DNA of 64,000 bases. Source: Marihabitans asiaticum. GTDB lineage: Bacteria > Actinomycetota > Actinomycetes > Actinomycetales > Dermatophilaceae. The notes under the pieces were generated by a model. That model made no database searches and had not been told where the DNA came from. It saw only the letters and a program-made list of their open reading frames with translations. Positions within the stretch are counted from its first letter, which is position 1; the number at the start of each line of letters is the position of its first letter. Shown here one piece after another: positions 22,716-31,688 of the stretch. The translations under genes were made by a program, and so were the position numbers. The DNA is taken from positions 1-64,000 of the forward strand of contig NZ_VIUW01000003.1 in assembly GCF_007828725.1 (NCBI RefSeq), given 5' to 3'.

Positions 22716-24158
22716 ATGGTCGACGTGACTCACCGTCTCTCTGCTCTCGACTCGTCCTTCCTGTACCTGGAGGACGACAACCTCCCGCTGCACGTCGGGA
22801 CGGTGATGATCTTCGAACCCCCGGCGGACGGCTTCGACTACGACCAGCTCGTCGAGCTCATCGCCGAGCGGATCGTCAGCTCCCCGCGATATCGCCAGCG
22901 CGTCCAGTCGGTGCCGGCGCGCCTGGCGAACCCGGTCTGGGTCGACGACGACGCCTTCGACGTGAGCTACCACGTCCGCCGCGCCGCCCTGCCACGTCCG
23001 GGTGACGAGGAGCAGCTCGAGGAGTTCGTCGCTCGCATCACCTCAAGACCGTTGGACCGGGGGCGACCGCTCTGGGAGGTCTACTTCGTCGAAGGGCTGA
23101 GCAAGGGGCGCTTCGCGATCGTGACCAAGGCGCACCAGGCGCTCGTCGACGGCATCAACGCGGTCGACATCTCGCACATGCTCCTCGACACCTCAGGGGG
23201 TGACGATGGCGGGCTGGGCGACGCGGCTGACCGACCCCCGTACCAGCCCAGCTCCCTTCGCCTCGTCGCCGACGCGATGGTCGACGCGGTGCGCACCCCC
23301 ACGATGGTGGTCGACAACCTGCGCGGCGGTGCCTACGACCTCGCCGCGGCGAGCCGCAAGGCCTTCGGCCTCGTCAGCGGCGTCCTCGCCACCCTGGCCC
23401 AGGTCGGGGTCAAGCCGGCCCCCGACTCACCGCTGCAGGTCACGGTGGGGGCGGCGCGACGGTTCGACATGGTCCGCACCGACCTGCGGGCCTACCGCAC
23501 CATCCGCACCAAGCTGACCCGCGGCCGCTACGTCGAGGACGTGACGATCAACGACGTCGTCCTGGCGACGATCGCCGGCGCGCTGCGGACCTGGCTGCAG
23601 TCCCGCGGCGAGCACCTCTCGTCGGCCTCGGTGATCAGGGCGATGGTCCCGGTCAGCGTGTACGACGACACCGGCGATCACCAGTCCGGCGCCCGGGTCA
23701 CCGCCTGCTTCGTCGACCTGCCGGTCGGGGAGCCCAACCCCTCGATGCGCCTGCACCAGATCGCCTTCTCCATGCGCCAGCAGATGGAGACCACGCAGGC
23801 GGTCGACGCCGCCTCGCTGTCGAGCATCGGCGGCTTCGCGCCACCGACGCTGCACTCCCTCGGCTCTCGCACCGGGGCGGCGATGACGCGGCGGCTGTTC
23901 AACCTCGCGATCACCAACGTCCCCGGCCCGCAGCAGCCGCTCTACGCCGGCGAAGCCCGACTGCTCTCGACCTACCCCGTCATGCCGCTGACGCGCAAGC
24001 AGGCGCTCGCGATCGGCTTGACCTCCTACGACGGTCAGGTCTACCTCGGGCTGAACGCGGACCGCGACGCGATGACCGACCTGCACGTGCTGGCCGATGC
24101 GATCCACGAGGCGCTGGCCGAGCTCGGGCAGAGCAAGCGGACGCGGAGCTCGCGATGA
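22716..24158 (+). CDS. WS/DGAT-family O-acyltransferase-like protein
   Basis: A 480-aa member of the wax ester synthase/diacylglycerol acyltransferase family, whose members make triacylglycerol or wax esters at the membrane. The overall length, N-terminal Leu-Ser-Ala-Leu-Asp-Ser-Ser-Phe-Leu and the C-terminal Asn-Val-Pro-Gly-Pro block are typical. The active-site motif His-His-x-x-x-Asp-Gly is here His-Gln-Ala-Leu-Val-Asp-Gly, so the second, usually catalytic, His is Gln. Activity is therefore uncertain. The gene overlaps DUF6912 by 4 nt. Confidence 0.8.
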   Translation: MVDVTHRLSALDSSFLYLEDDNLPLHVGTVMIFEPPADGFDYDQLVELIAERIVSSPRYRQRVQSVPARLANPVWVDDDAFDVSYHVRRAALPRPGDEEQLEEFVARITSRPLDRGRPLWEVYFVEGLSKGRFAIVTKAHQALVDGINAVDISHMLLDTSGGDDGGLGDAADRPPYQPSSLRLVADAMVDAVRTPTMVVDNLRGGAYDLAAASRKAFGLVSGVLATLAQVGVKPAPDSPLQVTVGAARRFDMVRTDLRAYRTIRTKLTRGRYVEDVTINDVVLATIAGALRTWLQSRGEHLSSASVIRAMVPVSVYDDTGDHQSGARVTACFVDLPVGEPNPSMRLHQIAFSMRQQMETTQAVDAASLSSIGGFAPPTLHSLGSRTGAAMTRRLFNLAITNVPGPQQPLYAGEARLLSTYPVMPLTRKQALAIGLTSYDGQVYLGLNADRDAMTDLHVLADAIHEALAELGQSKRTRSSR

Positions 24159-24559
24159 GCCCTCGGGTCTACCTCCCCCTCGTCCTCTCCGACCTCCCCG
24201 AGGTGGCCCGGACCAAGGAGGTGAGCGGTGAGCGCGCCTACGCGGTCACCGAGTCCGCCCGCTCGGCCTCGCCGGGGCCGGACGAGGAGGAGCTGGAGTT
24301 CGACGCGATGTGCTCGGCGCTCGACGCGGCGACTGGTCGACGGCAGGCGAAGGGGGAGCGCCGGGTCGTCGTCTCGGCCGACGTCCCCGAGGTCGCGGAC
24401 CCAGGCTCCGGCGGCGGTCTGGTGCGCCTTGCCGCTCCCGTCCCCCTGTCGCGCGTGGTCTCCTTCCACGTGGAGGAGGCCGAAGGGGCGAGCGAGGGCG
24501 AGGGGTATGACGACCTGCTCTGGTACGACGTGAGCGAGCTCTCCGATCTGACCAGCTGA
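24155..24559 (+). CDS. DUF6912-like protein
   Basis: A 134-aa acidic protein. Arg-Val-Tyr-Leu-Pro at the N-terminus, the Glu-Glu-Leu-Glu-Phe-Asp-Ala stretch near residue 45 and Arg-Arg-Val-Val-Val-Ser-Ala-Asp-Val-Pro near 70 resemble the actinobacterial DUF6912 family (function unknown). It overlaps the preceding acyltransferase gene (ATGA), implying co-translation. Confidence 0.6.
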   Translation: MSPRVYLPLVLSDLPEVARTKEVSGERAYAVTESARSASPGPDEEELEFDAMCSALDAATGRRQAKGERRVVVSADVPEVADPGSGGGLVRLAAPVPLSRVVSFHVEEAEGASEGEGYDDLLWYDVSELSDLTS

Positions 24560-24770
24560 GCCCTGCGGCCCGCGTCCAGGATGCGGACCGGGGGTCCACC
24601 AGGTGGACGCTGCGGCGTACCGTCGGCAGGGACGACCTCGGGTGTCATCCGCGGCCACCCCGTGAGCTCACCCCCTTCGCCCCACCATCCCCGGGGCGAC
24701 GTCGTCGGACAGACCTGCTGCCGGGCGACGGCCCCATGGACCGTCCCGGCGATCGACCGAGGAGCCCTCG

Positions 24771-24836
24771 ATGAACGACGACACCGTGGACACCCGTCGC
24801 GCCCTCCAGGAGAGCCTGGACCGCCGCGACGCCTGA
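24771..24836 (+). CDS. possible 21-aa small protein
   Basis: ATG 24771 to TGA 24836, with GGAG 7 nt upstream. The peptide is acidic and basic in turn (begins Met-Asn-Asp-Asp-Thr-Val-Asp, ends Arg-Arg-Asp-Ala) and may form an amphipathic helix. It has no run of Leu, Ile or Val, so it does not look like an ilvD leader peptide. It may be a genuine small protein or a chance ORF. Confidence 0.3.
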   Translation: MNDDTVDTRRALQESLDRRDA

Positions 24837-24848
24837 GTCACTCCGCTC

Positions 24849-24886
24849 CGCCGCAGCCGTCTCGCTCCGCCGTGGCGGCTGCGGCG
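24849..24886 (+). terminator. hairpin between small ORF and ilvD
   Basis: CGCCGCAGCCG (24849-24859) pairs perfectly with CGGCTGCGGCG (24876-24886) across a 16-nt loop. It has no T-tract. It lies 12 nt after the small ORF stop and upstream of the ilvD promoter, as expected for a terminator. Confidence 0.5.
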
Positions 24887-24914
24887 CGTGACGCCCCTCC
24901 GACATCTGCAGACC

Positions 24915-24920
24915 TAGGGT
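24915..24920 (+). promoter_or_regulatory. -10 box TAGGGT for ilvD, leaderless
   Basis: TAGGGT ends 6 nt before the ilvD ATG at 24927, leaving no room for a ribosome binding site. Confidence 0.55.
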
Positions 24921-24926
24921 GGTGAC

Positions 24927-26768
24927 ATGCCACAGCTTCGATCGAGGACCACGACTCACGGACGCAACATGGCCGGAGCCCGCGCGCTGTGGCGGGCAAC
25001 GGGCATGGGCGAGGGCGACTTCGGCAAGCCGATCGTCGCGATCGCCAACTCCTTCACCCAGTTCGTGCCCGGCCACGTCCACCTCAAGGACATGGGCCAG
25101 CTCGTCGCCGGCGCGGTCGAGGAGGCCGGGGGAGTGGGCAAGGAGTTCAACACCATCGCCGTCGACGACGGCATCGCGATGGGCCACGCCGGCATGCTGT
25201 ACAGCCTGCCCAGCCGTGAGGTCATCGCCGATGCCGTCGAGTACATGGTCCAGGCGCACTGCGCCGACGCGCTCGTGTGCATCTCCAACTGCGACAAGAT
25301 CACGCCGGGGATGCTCCTCGCGGCGCTGCGGCTGAACATCCCGACCGTCTTCGTCTCCGGCGGGCCGATGGAGGCCGGCAAGGCGCAGATCGGCGGGGAC
25401 GGCACGGTGACCACCCGGCTGGACCTCGTCGACGCGATGATCAAGTCGGTCGACGACTCGGTCTCGGACGAGGAGATCACCGCGATCGAGCAGTCCGCCT
25501 GCCCGACCTGCGGGTCCTGCTCGGGGATGTTCACGGCCAACTCGATGAACTGCCTGACCGAGGCGCTCGGGCTCTCCCTCCCCGGCAACGGCTCGACGCT
25601 GGCGACCGCCGCCGCCCGTCGTGAGCTCTTCCTCGACGCCGGCCGGCTCGTGGTCGACCTGTGCCGCGACTACTACGACGGCGACGACGAGTCGGTGCTG
25701 CCGCGCTCGATCGCCGGCAAGCCCGCCTTCGCCAACGCGATGCGCCTCGACATCGCGATGGGTGGGTCGACCAACACGATCCTGCACCTGCTCGCCGCGG
25801 CGCAGGAGGCCGGCGTCGACTTCGACCAGCACGACATCGACGCGCTCTCGCGGGAGACCCCGTGCCTGGTCAAGGTCGCGCCGAACAGCGGCGACTACTA
25901 CATGGAGGACGTCCACCGCGCGGGTGGCATCGCCGCCATCCTCGGCGAGCTGAACCGTGGCGGGATGCTTCAGACCGGGGTGCGTGCCGTGCACAGCCCA
26001 ACGCTGGAGCAGTGGCTCAGCGACTGGGACATCCGCTCCGGCGCCGCCACCGACAAGGCGCTCGAGCTCTTCCACGCCGCGCCGGGCGGGGTGCGGACCA
26101 CCGAGGCCTTCAGCTCGAGCAACCGCTGGGCCAGCTTGGACACTGACGCCGAGTCGGGCTGCATCCGCTCGGTCGAGCACGCCTACACCGTCGAGGGCGG
26201 TCTGGCGGTCCTCCACGGCAACCTCGCTCCCGACGGCTGCATCGTCAAGACCGCTGGCGTGCCCGAGCACCAGTGGAGCTTCTCCGGGCCGGCGAAGGTT
26301 GCCGAGTCCCAGGAGGACGCGGTCTCGATGATCCTCACCGGCGCGATCCAGGAGGGGGACGTCGTCGTCGTGCGCTACGAGGGGCCCAAGGGCGGGCCGG
26401 GCATGCAGGAGATGCTCTACCCGACGAGCTATCTCAAGGGTGTGGGCCTGGGACCGAAGTGCGCGCTCATCACCGACGGCCGCTTCTCCGGTGGCTCCTC
26501 GGGTCTGTCGGTCGGGCACGTCTCACCCGAGGCGGCTTCCGGTGGGGCGATCGGGCTGGTCCGGGACGGTGACGTCATCGAGCTGGACATCCCCAGTCGG
26601 CGGGTCCAGCTCCTCGTCGACGACGAGGAGCTCGCGGCGCGACGGTCCGAGCAGGACGCGAAGGGGTGGACCCCGGTCGACCGCGACCGTCCCGTCTCCG
26701 CGGCGCTGAAGATCTTCGCCCGCTTCGCCCAGTCGGCCGACAAGGGCGCGGCCCGCAAGGTGGACTAG
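24927..26768 (+). CDS. ilvD: dihydroxy-acid dehydratase
   Basis: A 613-aa Fe-S dehydratase that forms 2-keto acids from dihydroxy acids in valine, leucine and isoleucine synthesis. Cluster ligands are seen in [13 protein letters not shown] (near residue 115-127) and [11 protein letters not shown] (near 195). The C-terminal Gly-Arg-Phe-Ser-Gly-Gly-Ser is typical. Length matches the family. Its stop codon touches the first hipBA operator. Confidence 0.96.
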   Translation: MPQLRSRTTTHGRNMAGARALWRATGMGEGDFGKPIVAIANSFTQFVPGHVHLKDMGQLVAGAVEEAGGVGKEFNTIAVDDGIAMGHAGMLYSLPSREVIADAVEYMVQAHCADALVCISNCDKITPGMLLAALRLNIPTVFVSGGPMEAGKAQIGGDGTVTTRLDLVDAMIKSVDDSVSDEEITAIEQSACPTCGSCSGMFTANSMNCLTEALGLSLPGNGSTLATAAARRELFLDAGRLVVDLCRDYYDGDDESVLPRSIAGKPAFANAMRLDIAMGGSTNTILHLLAAAQEAGVDFDQHDIDALSRETPCLVKVAPNSGDYYMEDVHRAGGIAAILGELNRGGMLQTGVRAVHSPTLEQWLSDWDIRSGAATDKALELFHAAPGGVRTTEAFSSSNRWASLDTDAESGCIRSVEHAYTVEGGLAVLHGNLAPDGCIVKTAGVPEHQWSFSGPAKVAESQEDAVSMILTGAIQEGDVVVVRYEGPKGGPGMQEMLYPTSYLKGVGLGPKCALITDGRFSGGSSGLSVGHVSPEAASGGAIGLVRDGDVIELDIPSRRVQLLVDDEELAARRSEQDAKGWTPVDRDRPVSAALKIFARFAQSADKGAARKVD

Positions 26769-26836
26769 ATCGGCAGGATCGTGCCGTTTCGGTACGCCTG
26801 AGTGCTACAGTCGGGCAGATCGGCAGGATCGTGCCG
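26767..26836 (+). promoter_or_regulatory. hipBA promoter with two identical operator repeats
   Basis: The 20-mer AGATCGGCAGGATCGTGCCG occurs at 26767-26786 and again at 26817-26836, exactly 50 bp apart (about five helical turns). Each contains an inverted repeat CGGCA-N6-TGCCG (26771-26786, 26821-26836). A TACAGT -10 box (26806-26811) sits between them, so binding would cover the promoter. The first copy overlaps the ilvD stop. Autoregulation by HipB is inferred from the position. Confidence 0.75.
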
Positions 26837-26858
26837 GTCTGGCTGGAGGTGGTGTCAT

Positions 26859-27080
26859 GTGACTGTCGACGAGCCTATGGGATCCTGGGCGACTCAGCTG
26901 CAGGCACGGCGCCGCGAACTCGGCCTGCGGCAGCTCGATGTCGCGGAGCTGGCCGGGGTGTCGGAACGCTTCGTCCGCGAGCTCGAGTCGGGCAAGCCCA
27001 CCGTGCGGATCGACAAGCTCGGCCCGGTCCTCGAGGTCCTCGGGCTGCGGCTCGTCCTGGCTCCGCGGGAGACGCCGTGA
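26859..27080 (+). CDS. hipB: HipB-like antitoxin (XRE family HTH)
   Basis: A 73-aa protein with a Cro/C1-type helix-turn-helix: Leu-Gln-Ala-Arg-Arg-Arg-Glu-Leu-Gly-Leu-Arg-Gln, then Leu-Ala-Gly-Val-Ser-Glu-Arg-Phe-Val-Arg-Glu-Leu-Glu-Ser-Gly. HipB neutralises HipA and represses the operon. GTG 26859 is chosen because GGAGGT lies 8 nt upstream; an earlier in-frame GTG at 26802 falls inside the promoter. An ATG at 26877 is a weaker alternative. It overlaps hipA by 4 nt (GTGA). Confidence 0.85.
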   Translation: MTVDEPMGSWATQLQARRRELGLRQLDVAELAGVSERFVRELESGKPTVRIDKLGPVLEVLGLRLVLAPRETP

Positions 27081-28282
27081 CCTCGGCGGCCGCTCCGGAC
27101 CCGCGCGATGTCCGGGTGGCGCACGTGCTCAAGGACGGGACGCCGGCGGCGACGCTCGAGCGCACGGCCGACGGAGTGCGCTTTGACTACCGTGAGGACT
27201 ACCTGGCCTCCGGCGCCCGCGCCGTCGCGACCTCGCTACCCCTTCGCGACGAGCCGGTGCTCACATCGTCCGGAGCCGTTCCCGCGTTCTTTGCCAACCT
27301 CCTCCCGGAGGGTCGGCGTCTGACCGCGTTGCGGCGAGCAGTGAAGACGAGCGCCGACGACGAGCTCTCGCTGCTCCTGGCGGTGGGGTCGGACCCCGTG
27401 GGCGATGTGCAGGTGCTCGTCGAGCCTGCCGAGGCGCACGAGCCGGTCGTCGAGGTGTCCGGCTCCTTCGCGGAGCTGGACTTCCTCGAGCTGCTCGAGG
27501 CGCACGGGATCGGGGACCCGTCTGCTCTTGCCGGGGTGCAGGAGAAGGTGTCGGGGAGGATGCTCACCGTGCCGCTGGCGCACGCTGGCCGTGCTCACCT
27601 GCTCAAGCTCGAGGTTCCCGAGTTCCCTCTCGTCGTCGAGAACGAGGCATTCTTCCTGCGACTTGGCGCAGGCCTGCGGCACCCGGTGGCGAGCGCGGAG
27701 GTCGTGCGTGACCGGCACGGCCGACCTGGCCTGCTGGTCTCTCGGTTCGACCGCGTCGTCGGGGCCCACGGGCTGCAACGAGTGGCGGTCGAGGATGGCG
27801 CCCAGGTGCTCGGCGTGCACCCGGCCGACAAGTACTCGGTCACGATGGAGCGGCTCGCATCAGCGCTGGCGGGGGCGTGCCGCTCACGGCCGCTGGCGCT
27901 CCGGGCGGTGCTGCAGCAGGCGGCCTTCGCGTGGGCCACCGGCAACGGTGATCTCCACGCGAAGAACGTCTCGGTGCTCGGGGCTGCAGAGCGACAGGTG
28001 GCGCCGATCTATGACATCCCCTCGACGGTGCCCTACGGGGACTCGACCTTCGCCCTGCCCCTGGCGGGTCGAAGGGACAATCTCACCGCGAAGGCGTTTC
28101 GGACGTTCGGCAGCGAGATCGGCCTGCCTCAAGGCGTCGTGGATGGAGTCCTGACGGAGGTGGCTCAGCTGGTGAGCGGGCTTCCCGAGCAGCTGCTGGA
28201 GGGCGTGGTCCCGTGGGACGAGGGCCATCGGCGAGACATCGCGCGAGTGCTGAGGCGGCGGCGGCGTGATCTCACGGGCTAG
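27077..28282 (+). CDS. hipA: HipA-family kinase toxin
   Basis: A 401-aa protein with HipA N-terminal subdomain 1 (about 15-115) and a HipA C-terminal kinase domain. The Gly-Val-Gln-Glu-Lys-Val-Ser-Gly segment near residue 155 corresponds to the regulatory Ser loop. The catalytic loop Gly-Asn-Gly-Asp-Leu-His-Ala-Lys-Asn is near 295, and Tyr-Asp-Ile-Pro-Ser-Thr near 313 matches the metal-binding DxxS/T region. HipA of E. coli phosphorylates GltX and causes persistence; the target here is not known. All catalytic residues appear intact, so the toxin is probably functional. Confidence 0.9.
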   Translation: MTSAAAPDPRDVRVAHVLKDGTPAATLERTADGVRFDYREDYLASGARAVATSLPLRDEPVLTSSGAVPAFFANLLPEGRRLTALRRAVKTSADDELSLLLAVGSDPVGDVQVLVEPAEAHEPVVEVSGSFAELDFLELLEAHGIGDPSALAGVQEKVSGRMLTVPLAHAGRAHLLKLEVPEFPLVVENEAFFLRLGAGLRHPVASAEVVRDRHGRPGLLVSRFDRVVGAHGLQRVAVEDGAQVLGVHPADKYSVTMERLASALAGACRSRPLALRAVLQQAAFAWATGNGDLHAKNVSVLGAAERQVAPIYDIPSTVPYGDSTFALPLAGRRDNLTAKAFRTFGSEIGLPQGVVDGVLTEVAQLVSGLPEQLLEGVVPWDEGHRRDIARVLRRRRRDLTG

Positions 28283-28381
28283 CCGGACAGTGGAGGGCTC
28301 GAAGGCTTCGGTCGGCGCGGGTCGGGCGGAGGTATCGCGCCACGATATGAGACCTGGTGTCCACATCACGGGACGCCGTCC

Positions 28382-28387
28382 TAGTCT
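28382..28387 (+). promoter_or_regulatory. -10 box TAGTCT for leuB, leaderless
   Basis: TAGTCT ends 6 nt before ATG 28394. Upstream at 28346-28353 is TATGAGAC, which shares TGAGA with the candidate IclR operator in front of leuC. Confidence 0.5.
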
Positions 28388-28393
28388 CGGGAT

Positions 28394-29470
28394 ATGACGA
28401 CGACCCAGCCGGACCCCCCTTCGTCCCCGACCACGACGTCCCTCGACATCGCGGTGATCGGCGGCGACGGGATCGGCCCGGAGGTCGTCGCCGAGGCGCT
28501 GAAGGTGCTCGACGCCGCGACCAGCGAGGTCAGTGTCTCGAGCACGGAGTACGACCTCGGGGCCCGGCGCTGGCACGCGACCGGCGAGACCCTGCCCGAC
28601 TCGATCCTCGAGGAGCTGCGCGGTCACGACGCCATCCTCCTCGGCGCCATCGGCGACCCGAGCGTGCCGAGCGGTGTGCTCGAGCGCGGTGTCCTGCTGC
28701 CGCTGCGCTTCGCGCTCGACCACTACGTCAACCTGCGACCGGCGAGGCTCTACCCCGGCGTGACGAGCCCGCTCTCGGCCGAGGTCACCGCCAACGGTCT
28801 GGACTTCGTCGTCGTCCGCGAGGGCACCGAGGGCCCCTACGTCGGCAACGGCGGCGCGCTGCGGGTTGGCACGCCGGCAGAGGTCGCCACCGAGGTCAGC
28901 GTCAACACCCGCTTCGGCATCGAGCGCGTCGTGCGCGACGCCTTCGAGCGCGCCCAGGCACGACCCCGCAAGCACCTCACGCTCGTGCACAAGCACAACG
29001 TCCTCGTCCACGCCGGGCACCTCTGGCGGCGCACCCTCGAGGAGGTCGGCGCCGAGTACCCCGACGTCGAGATCGCCTACAACCACGTCGATGCGGCGAC
29101 GATCTACCTCGCGACCGACCCAGCGCGCTTCGACGTCATCGTCACCGACAACCTCTTCGGCGACATCATCACCGACATCGCCGCCGCCGTCGCCGGGGGC
29201 ATCGGGCTCGCCGCGAGCGGCAACATCAACCCGAGCCGCGAGGCGCCGAGCATGTTCGAGCCGGTGCACGGCTCCGCCCCGGACATCGCCGGCCAGGGCC
29301 TGGCCGATCCCACCGCGGCGATCCTCTCCGCCTCGATGCTCCTGGACCACGTCGGCCACGGTGACGCCGCGGCCCGGGTCGAGGCGGCCGTGGCCGCCGA
29401 CCTCGCCGAGCGGGGCGAGCGGGCGCGGAGCACCTCCGAGATCGGTGACGCGATCGCCGGCCGGCTCTGA
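28394..29470 (+). CDS. leuB: 3-isopropylmalate dehydrogenase
   Basis: A 358-aa NAD-dependent decarboxylating dehydrogenase, the third enzyme of leucine synthesis, also used after citramalate in the pyruvate route to isoleucine. It shows the N-terminal Gly-Gly-Asp-Gly-Ile-Gly-Pro-Glu, the Arg-Glu-Gly-Thr-Glu-Gly substrate loop and the metal site Asp-Asn-Leu-Phe-Gly-Asp-Ile. Glu-Pro-Val-His-Gly-Ser-Ala-Pro-Asp near the NAD site is present as well. The first 15 residues form a Pro/Thr/Ser extension. ATG 28394 fits the leaderless promoter. Confidence 0.95.
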   Translation: MTTTQPDPPSSPTTTSLDIAVIGGDGIGPEVVAEALKVLDAATSEVSVSSTEYDLGARRWHATGETLPDSILEELRGHDAILLGAIGDPSVPSGVLERGVLLPLRFALDHYVNLRPARLYPGVTSPLSAEVTANGLDFVVVREGTEGPYVGNGGALRVGTPAEVATEVSVNTRFGIERVVRDAFERAQARPRKHLTLVHKHNVLVHAGHLWRRTLEEVGAEYPDVEIAYNHVDAATIYLATDPARFDVIVTDNLFGDIITDIAAAVAGGIGLAASGNINPSREAPSMFEPVHGSAPDIAGQGLADPTAAILSASMLLDHVGHGDAAARVEAAVAADLAERGERARSTSEIGDAIAGRL

Positions 29471-29633
29471 CCCCCTTCGCCCTCCCTTTCGTCACGCCGC
29501 CCCCTTCGCCCGAGGGGTCTGGGTCAGTCCTCTCAGGCGGCGCTCGGCGGTCCGATAGCCTGCCGACACCGCCCGTCCGGACCGCAGCCGCCCACCCGAA
29601 GCGGCCGCTCTCGCACCCTCCCAGGAGTCGACG

Positions 29634-30731
29634 ATGACCCAGCTGACCTTCACCACCGAGCGTTCGAGCAACCTCGTCTCGGACATCGAGCGAGAGCAGA
29701 TCCTCTCCGACCCGGGCTTCGGCACGACCTTCACCGACCACATGGTCACCGCGACCTGGACCGCGGAGCACGGCTGGCACGACGCCGTCGTCCGCGAGTT
29801 CGGACCGCTGCAGCTCAGCCCCGCCGCGGCAGTGCTGCACTACGCCCAGGAGATCTTCGAGGGCATGAAGGCCTACCGCCACGAGGACGGGTCGGTCTGG
29901 ACCTTCCGTCCGGAGGCCAACGCCGCGCGGATGGCGCGCTCGGCTCGCCGGCTGGCCCTGCCCGAGCTGTCGGAGGAGGACTTCATCGCTTCGCTCACGG
30001 CGCTGGTGCAGGCCGACGAGAAGTGGGTCCCCGCCTACGGCACCGGAGAGACCAGCCTGTACCTGCGGCCGTTCATGTTCGCCTCCGAGGCCTTCCTCGG
30101 CGTCCGGCCCGCCCGTGAGGTCACCTACAGCGTCATCGCCTCGCCGGCCGGTGCCTACTTCAAGGGCGGGCTGAAGCCGGTCAGCCTGTGGGTCAGCCAG
30201 GACTACGCACGGGCCGGGGACGGCGGCACCGGCGCGGCCAAGTGCGGCGGCAACTACGCCTCCTCCATGGCCGGTCAGATCGAGGGTGCCGACCACGGCT
30301 GCGACCAGGCGGTATTCCTGGACTCGGCGACCCACACCTACATCGAAGAGCTCGGGGGCATGAACCTCTTCTTCGTCATGAAGGACGGCCGGCTGCGCAC
30401 CCCTGCCCTGACCGGGTCGATCCTCGAGGGCATCACCCGCGACTCGATCCTCACCCTGGCCAAGGACCTCGACCTCGAGCCGGTGCAGGAGCGGATCGAG
30501 ATCCAGGAGTGGAAGGACGGGGTGGTCTCGGGCGAGATCACCGAGATCTTCGCCTGCGGCACTGCCGCCGTCGTCACCCCCGTCGGTGAGCTGCGCTGGG
30601 ACGGCGGGTCGGCGCCGTCCGGCTCGCCCGAAGGGGGAGGAGAGGTCACCAGGGCGATCCGCTCCACCCTCCTAGACATCCAGTACGGCCGGGCGACCGA
30701 CACCCGGGGCTGGATGACGCGCCTCGTCTGA
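29634..30731 (+). CDS. ilvE: branched-chain amino-acid aminotransferase
   Basis: A 365-aa class IV PLP aminotransferase (fold type IV) that performs the last step in Val, Leu and Ile synthesis. The PLP Lys lies in Gly-Gly-Asn-Tyr-Ala-Ser's neighbourhood (Ala-Ala-Lys-Cys-Gly-Gly-Asn-Tyr). Glu-Glu-Leu-Gly-Gly-Met-Asn and the late Gly-Thr-Ala-Ala-Val-Val-Thr-Pro are typical. The ATG at 29634 has AGGAG upstream. The leuB-ilvE gap of 163 bp holds two copies of the CCCCTTCG word. The HAD gene follows after 17 bp. Confidence 0.94.
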   Translation: MTQLTFTTERSSNLVSDIEREQILSDPGFGTTFTDHMVTATWTAEHGWHDAVVREFGPLQLSPAAAVLHYAQEIFEGMKAYRHEDGSVWTFRPEANAARMARSARRLALPELSEEDFIASLTALVQADEKWVPAYGTGETSLYLRPFMFASEAFLGVRPAREVTYSVIASPAGAYFKGGLKPVSLWVSQDYARAGDGGTGAAKCGGNYASSMAGQIEGADHGCDQAVFLDSATHTYIEELGGMNLFFVMKDGRLRTPALTGSILEGITRDSILTLAKDLDLEPVQERIEIQEWKDGVVSGEITEIFACGTAAVVTPVGELRWDGGSAPSGSPEGGGEVTRAIRSTLLDIQYGRATDTRGWMTRLV

Positions 30732-30748
30732 GCCGGCCGGATCATCCC

Positions 30749-31558
30749 GTGGACGCCTCGAGCACCCGCCCACGCCTCGTCGCCACCGACCTCGACGGGA
30801 CCCTGCTGCGCAGCGACGGCAGCGTCTCCGACCGGACGGTGACCGCGCTTCGCGCGCTCGCGGGCGCCGGGATCGAGACGGTGCTCGTCACGGCCCGGCC
30901 ACCACGGTGGATCGATGAGCTGGCTCACGTCGTCGGCACCCGGGGGGTGGCGTTGTGCGGCAACGGCGCCTTCCGCTACGACGTCGAGCGACGACGGGTC
31001 TTCGCCGAGCGGACGATCGAGCCCGGGGTCATGCGCCAGGTCACGGCCGACCTGCGCGAGCAGCTACCGGGGACCGGCTTCGCCGCTGAGCGCAGGAGCG
31101 GGCTGGCCGCGGAGCGGATGTTCGCCGCCATCCACGACCATCCCGAGGACCTCGTCACCACCGACCGGATCGAGGACCTCGACGACGAGCGGGCAGGCAA
31201 GCTCCTCGCGCGCAACCCGCACCTCACCGACGAGGAGTTCCTCCGCTGCGCCACCGAGGTGGTCGGCGAGCGGGTCGTGCTGGCCTACTCCGGCGCCGGC
31301 GGACTGGCCGAGATGTCCGCGCCAGGGGTGACCAAGGCCGCGGCCCTGGCCGACTGGTGCGCCGAGCTCGACATCGACGCCGCCGACGTCTGGGCCTTCG
31401 GCGACATGCCGAACGACCTGCCGATGCTGCAGTGGGCCGGGTCCTCCTTCGCCGTCGCCAACGCCCACCCCGACGTGATCGAGCTGGCCGACGATCAGTG
31501 CCGGGGCAACGACGACGACGGTGTGGCCCGCGTCCTGGAGTCACTGCTCAAGCGGTGA
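30749..31558 (+). CDS. Cof-type HAD hydrolase
   Basis: A 269-aa phosphatase-like protein. Motif I is Asp-Leu-Asp-Gly-Thr-Leu-Leu at residues 13-19, a Cof-type cap follows, and Gly-Asp-Met-Pro-Asn-Asp near 215 is motif IV. The substrate is probably a sugar phosphate or nucleotide but is unknown. It starts with GTG 17 bp after ilvE and probably shares its transcript. Confidence 0.85.
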   Translation: MDASSTRPRLVATDLDGTLLRSDGSVSDRTVTALRALAGAGIETVLVTARPPRWIDELAHVVGTRGVALCGNGAFRYDVERRRVFAERTIEPGVMRQVTADLREQLPGTGFAAERRSGLAAERMFAAIHDHPEDLVTTDRIEDLDDERAGKLLARNPHLTDEEFLRCATEVVGERVVLAYSGAGGLAEMSAPGVTKAAALADWCAELDIDAADVWAFGDMPNDLPMLQWAGSSFAVANAHPDVIELADDQCRGNDDDGVARVLESLLKR

Positions 31559-31640
31559 GCCGGGCCCGACGCGAACCAGGCCGCTCAGCATGTGGACCAC
31601 TCTTCCCAGCGCATGGACACGCTGCAAGAGTGCACCCGTG

Positions 31641-31688
31641 ATGCCCGACGTGATGACCACCGCTACCGCGGCCCTGATCATTACCTAG
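31641..31688 (+). CDS. candidate leader peptide of cimA attenuator
   Basis: A 15-codon ORF: it starts Met-Pro-Asp-Val-Met and continues Thr-Thr-Ala-Thr-Ala-Ala-Leu-Ile-Ile-Thr-stop. The Leu-Ile-Ile-Thr codons (31674-31685) directly precede the stop. CimA feeds isoleucine synthesis, so ribosome stalling at Ile (and Leu or Thr) codons would be a meaningful signal. The upstream Shine-Dalgarno sequence is weak (AAGAG about 10 nt before the ATG). A second ATG at 31653 is an alternative start. Confidence 0.6.
   Translation: MPDVMTTATAALIIT

Larger units (their letters stand above)
24560..24926. other. 367-bp gap before ilvD
   Basis: It holds a perfect 15-bp palindrome GTCCACC-A-GGTGGAC (24594-24608) with a TACCGT box 10 bp beyond it, one CCCCTTCG word (24674-24681), a 21-codon ORF with a ribosome binding site, an 11-bp-stem hairpin, and the ilvD promoter. 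The palindrome could be an operator. I see no tRNA or known riboswitch. Confidence 0.5.
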
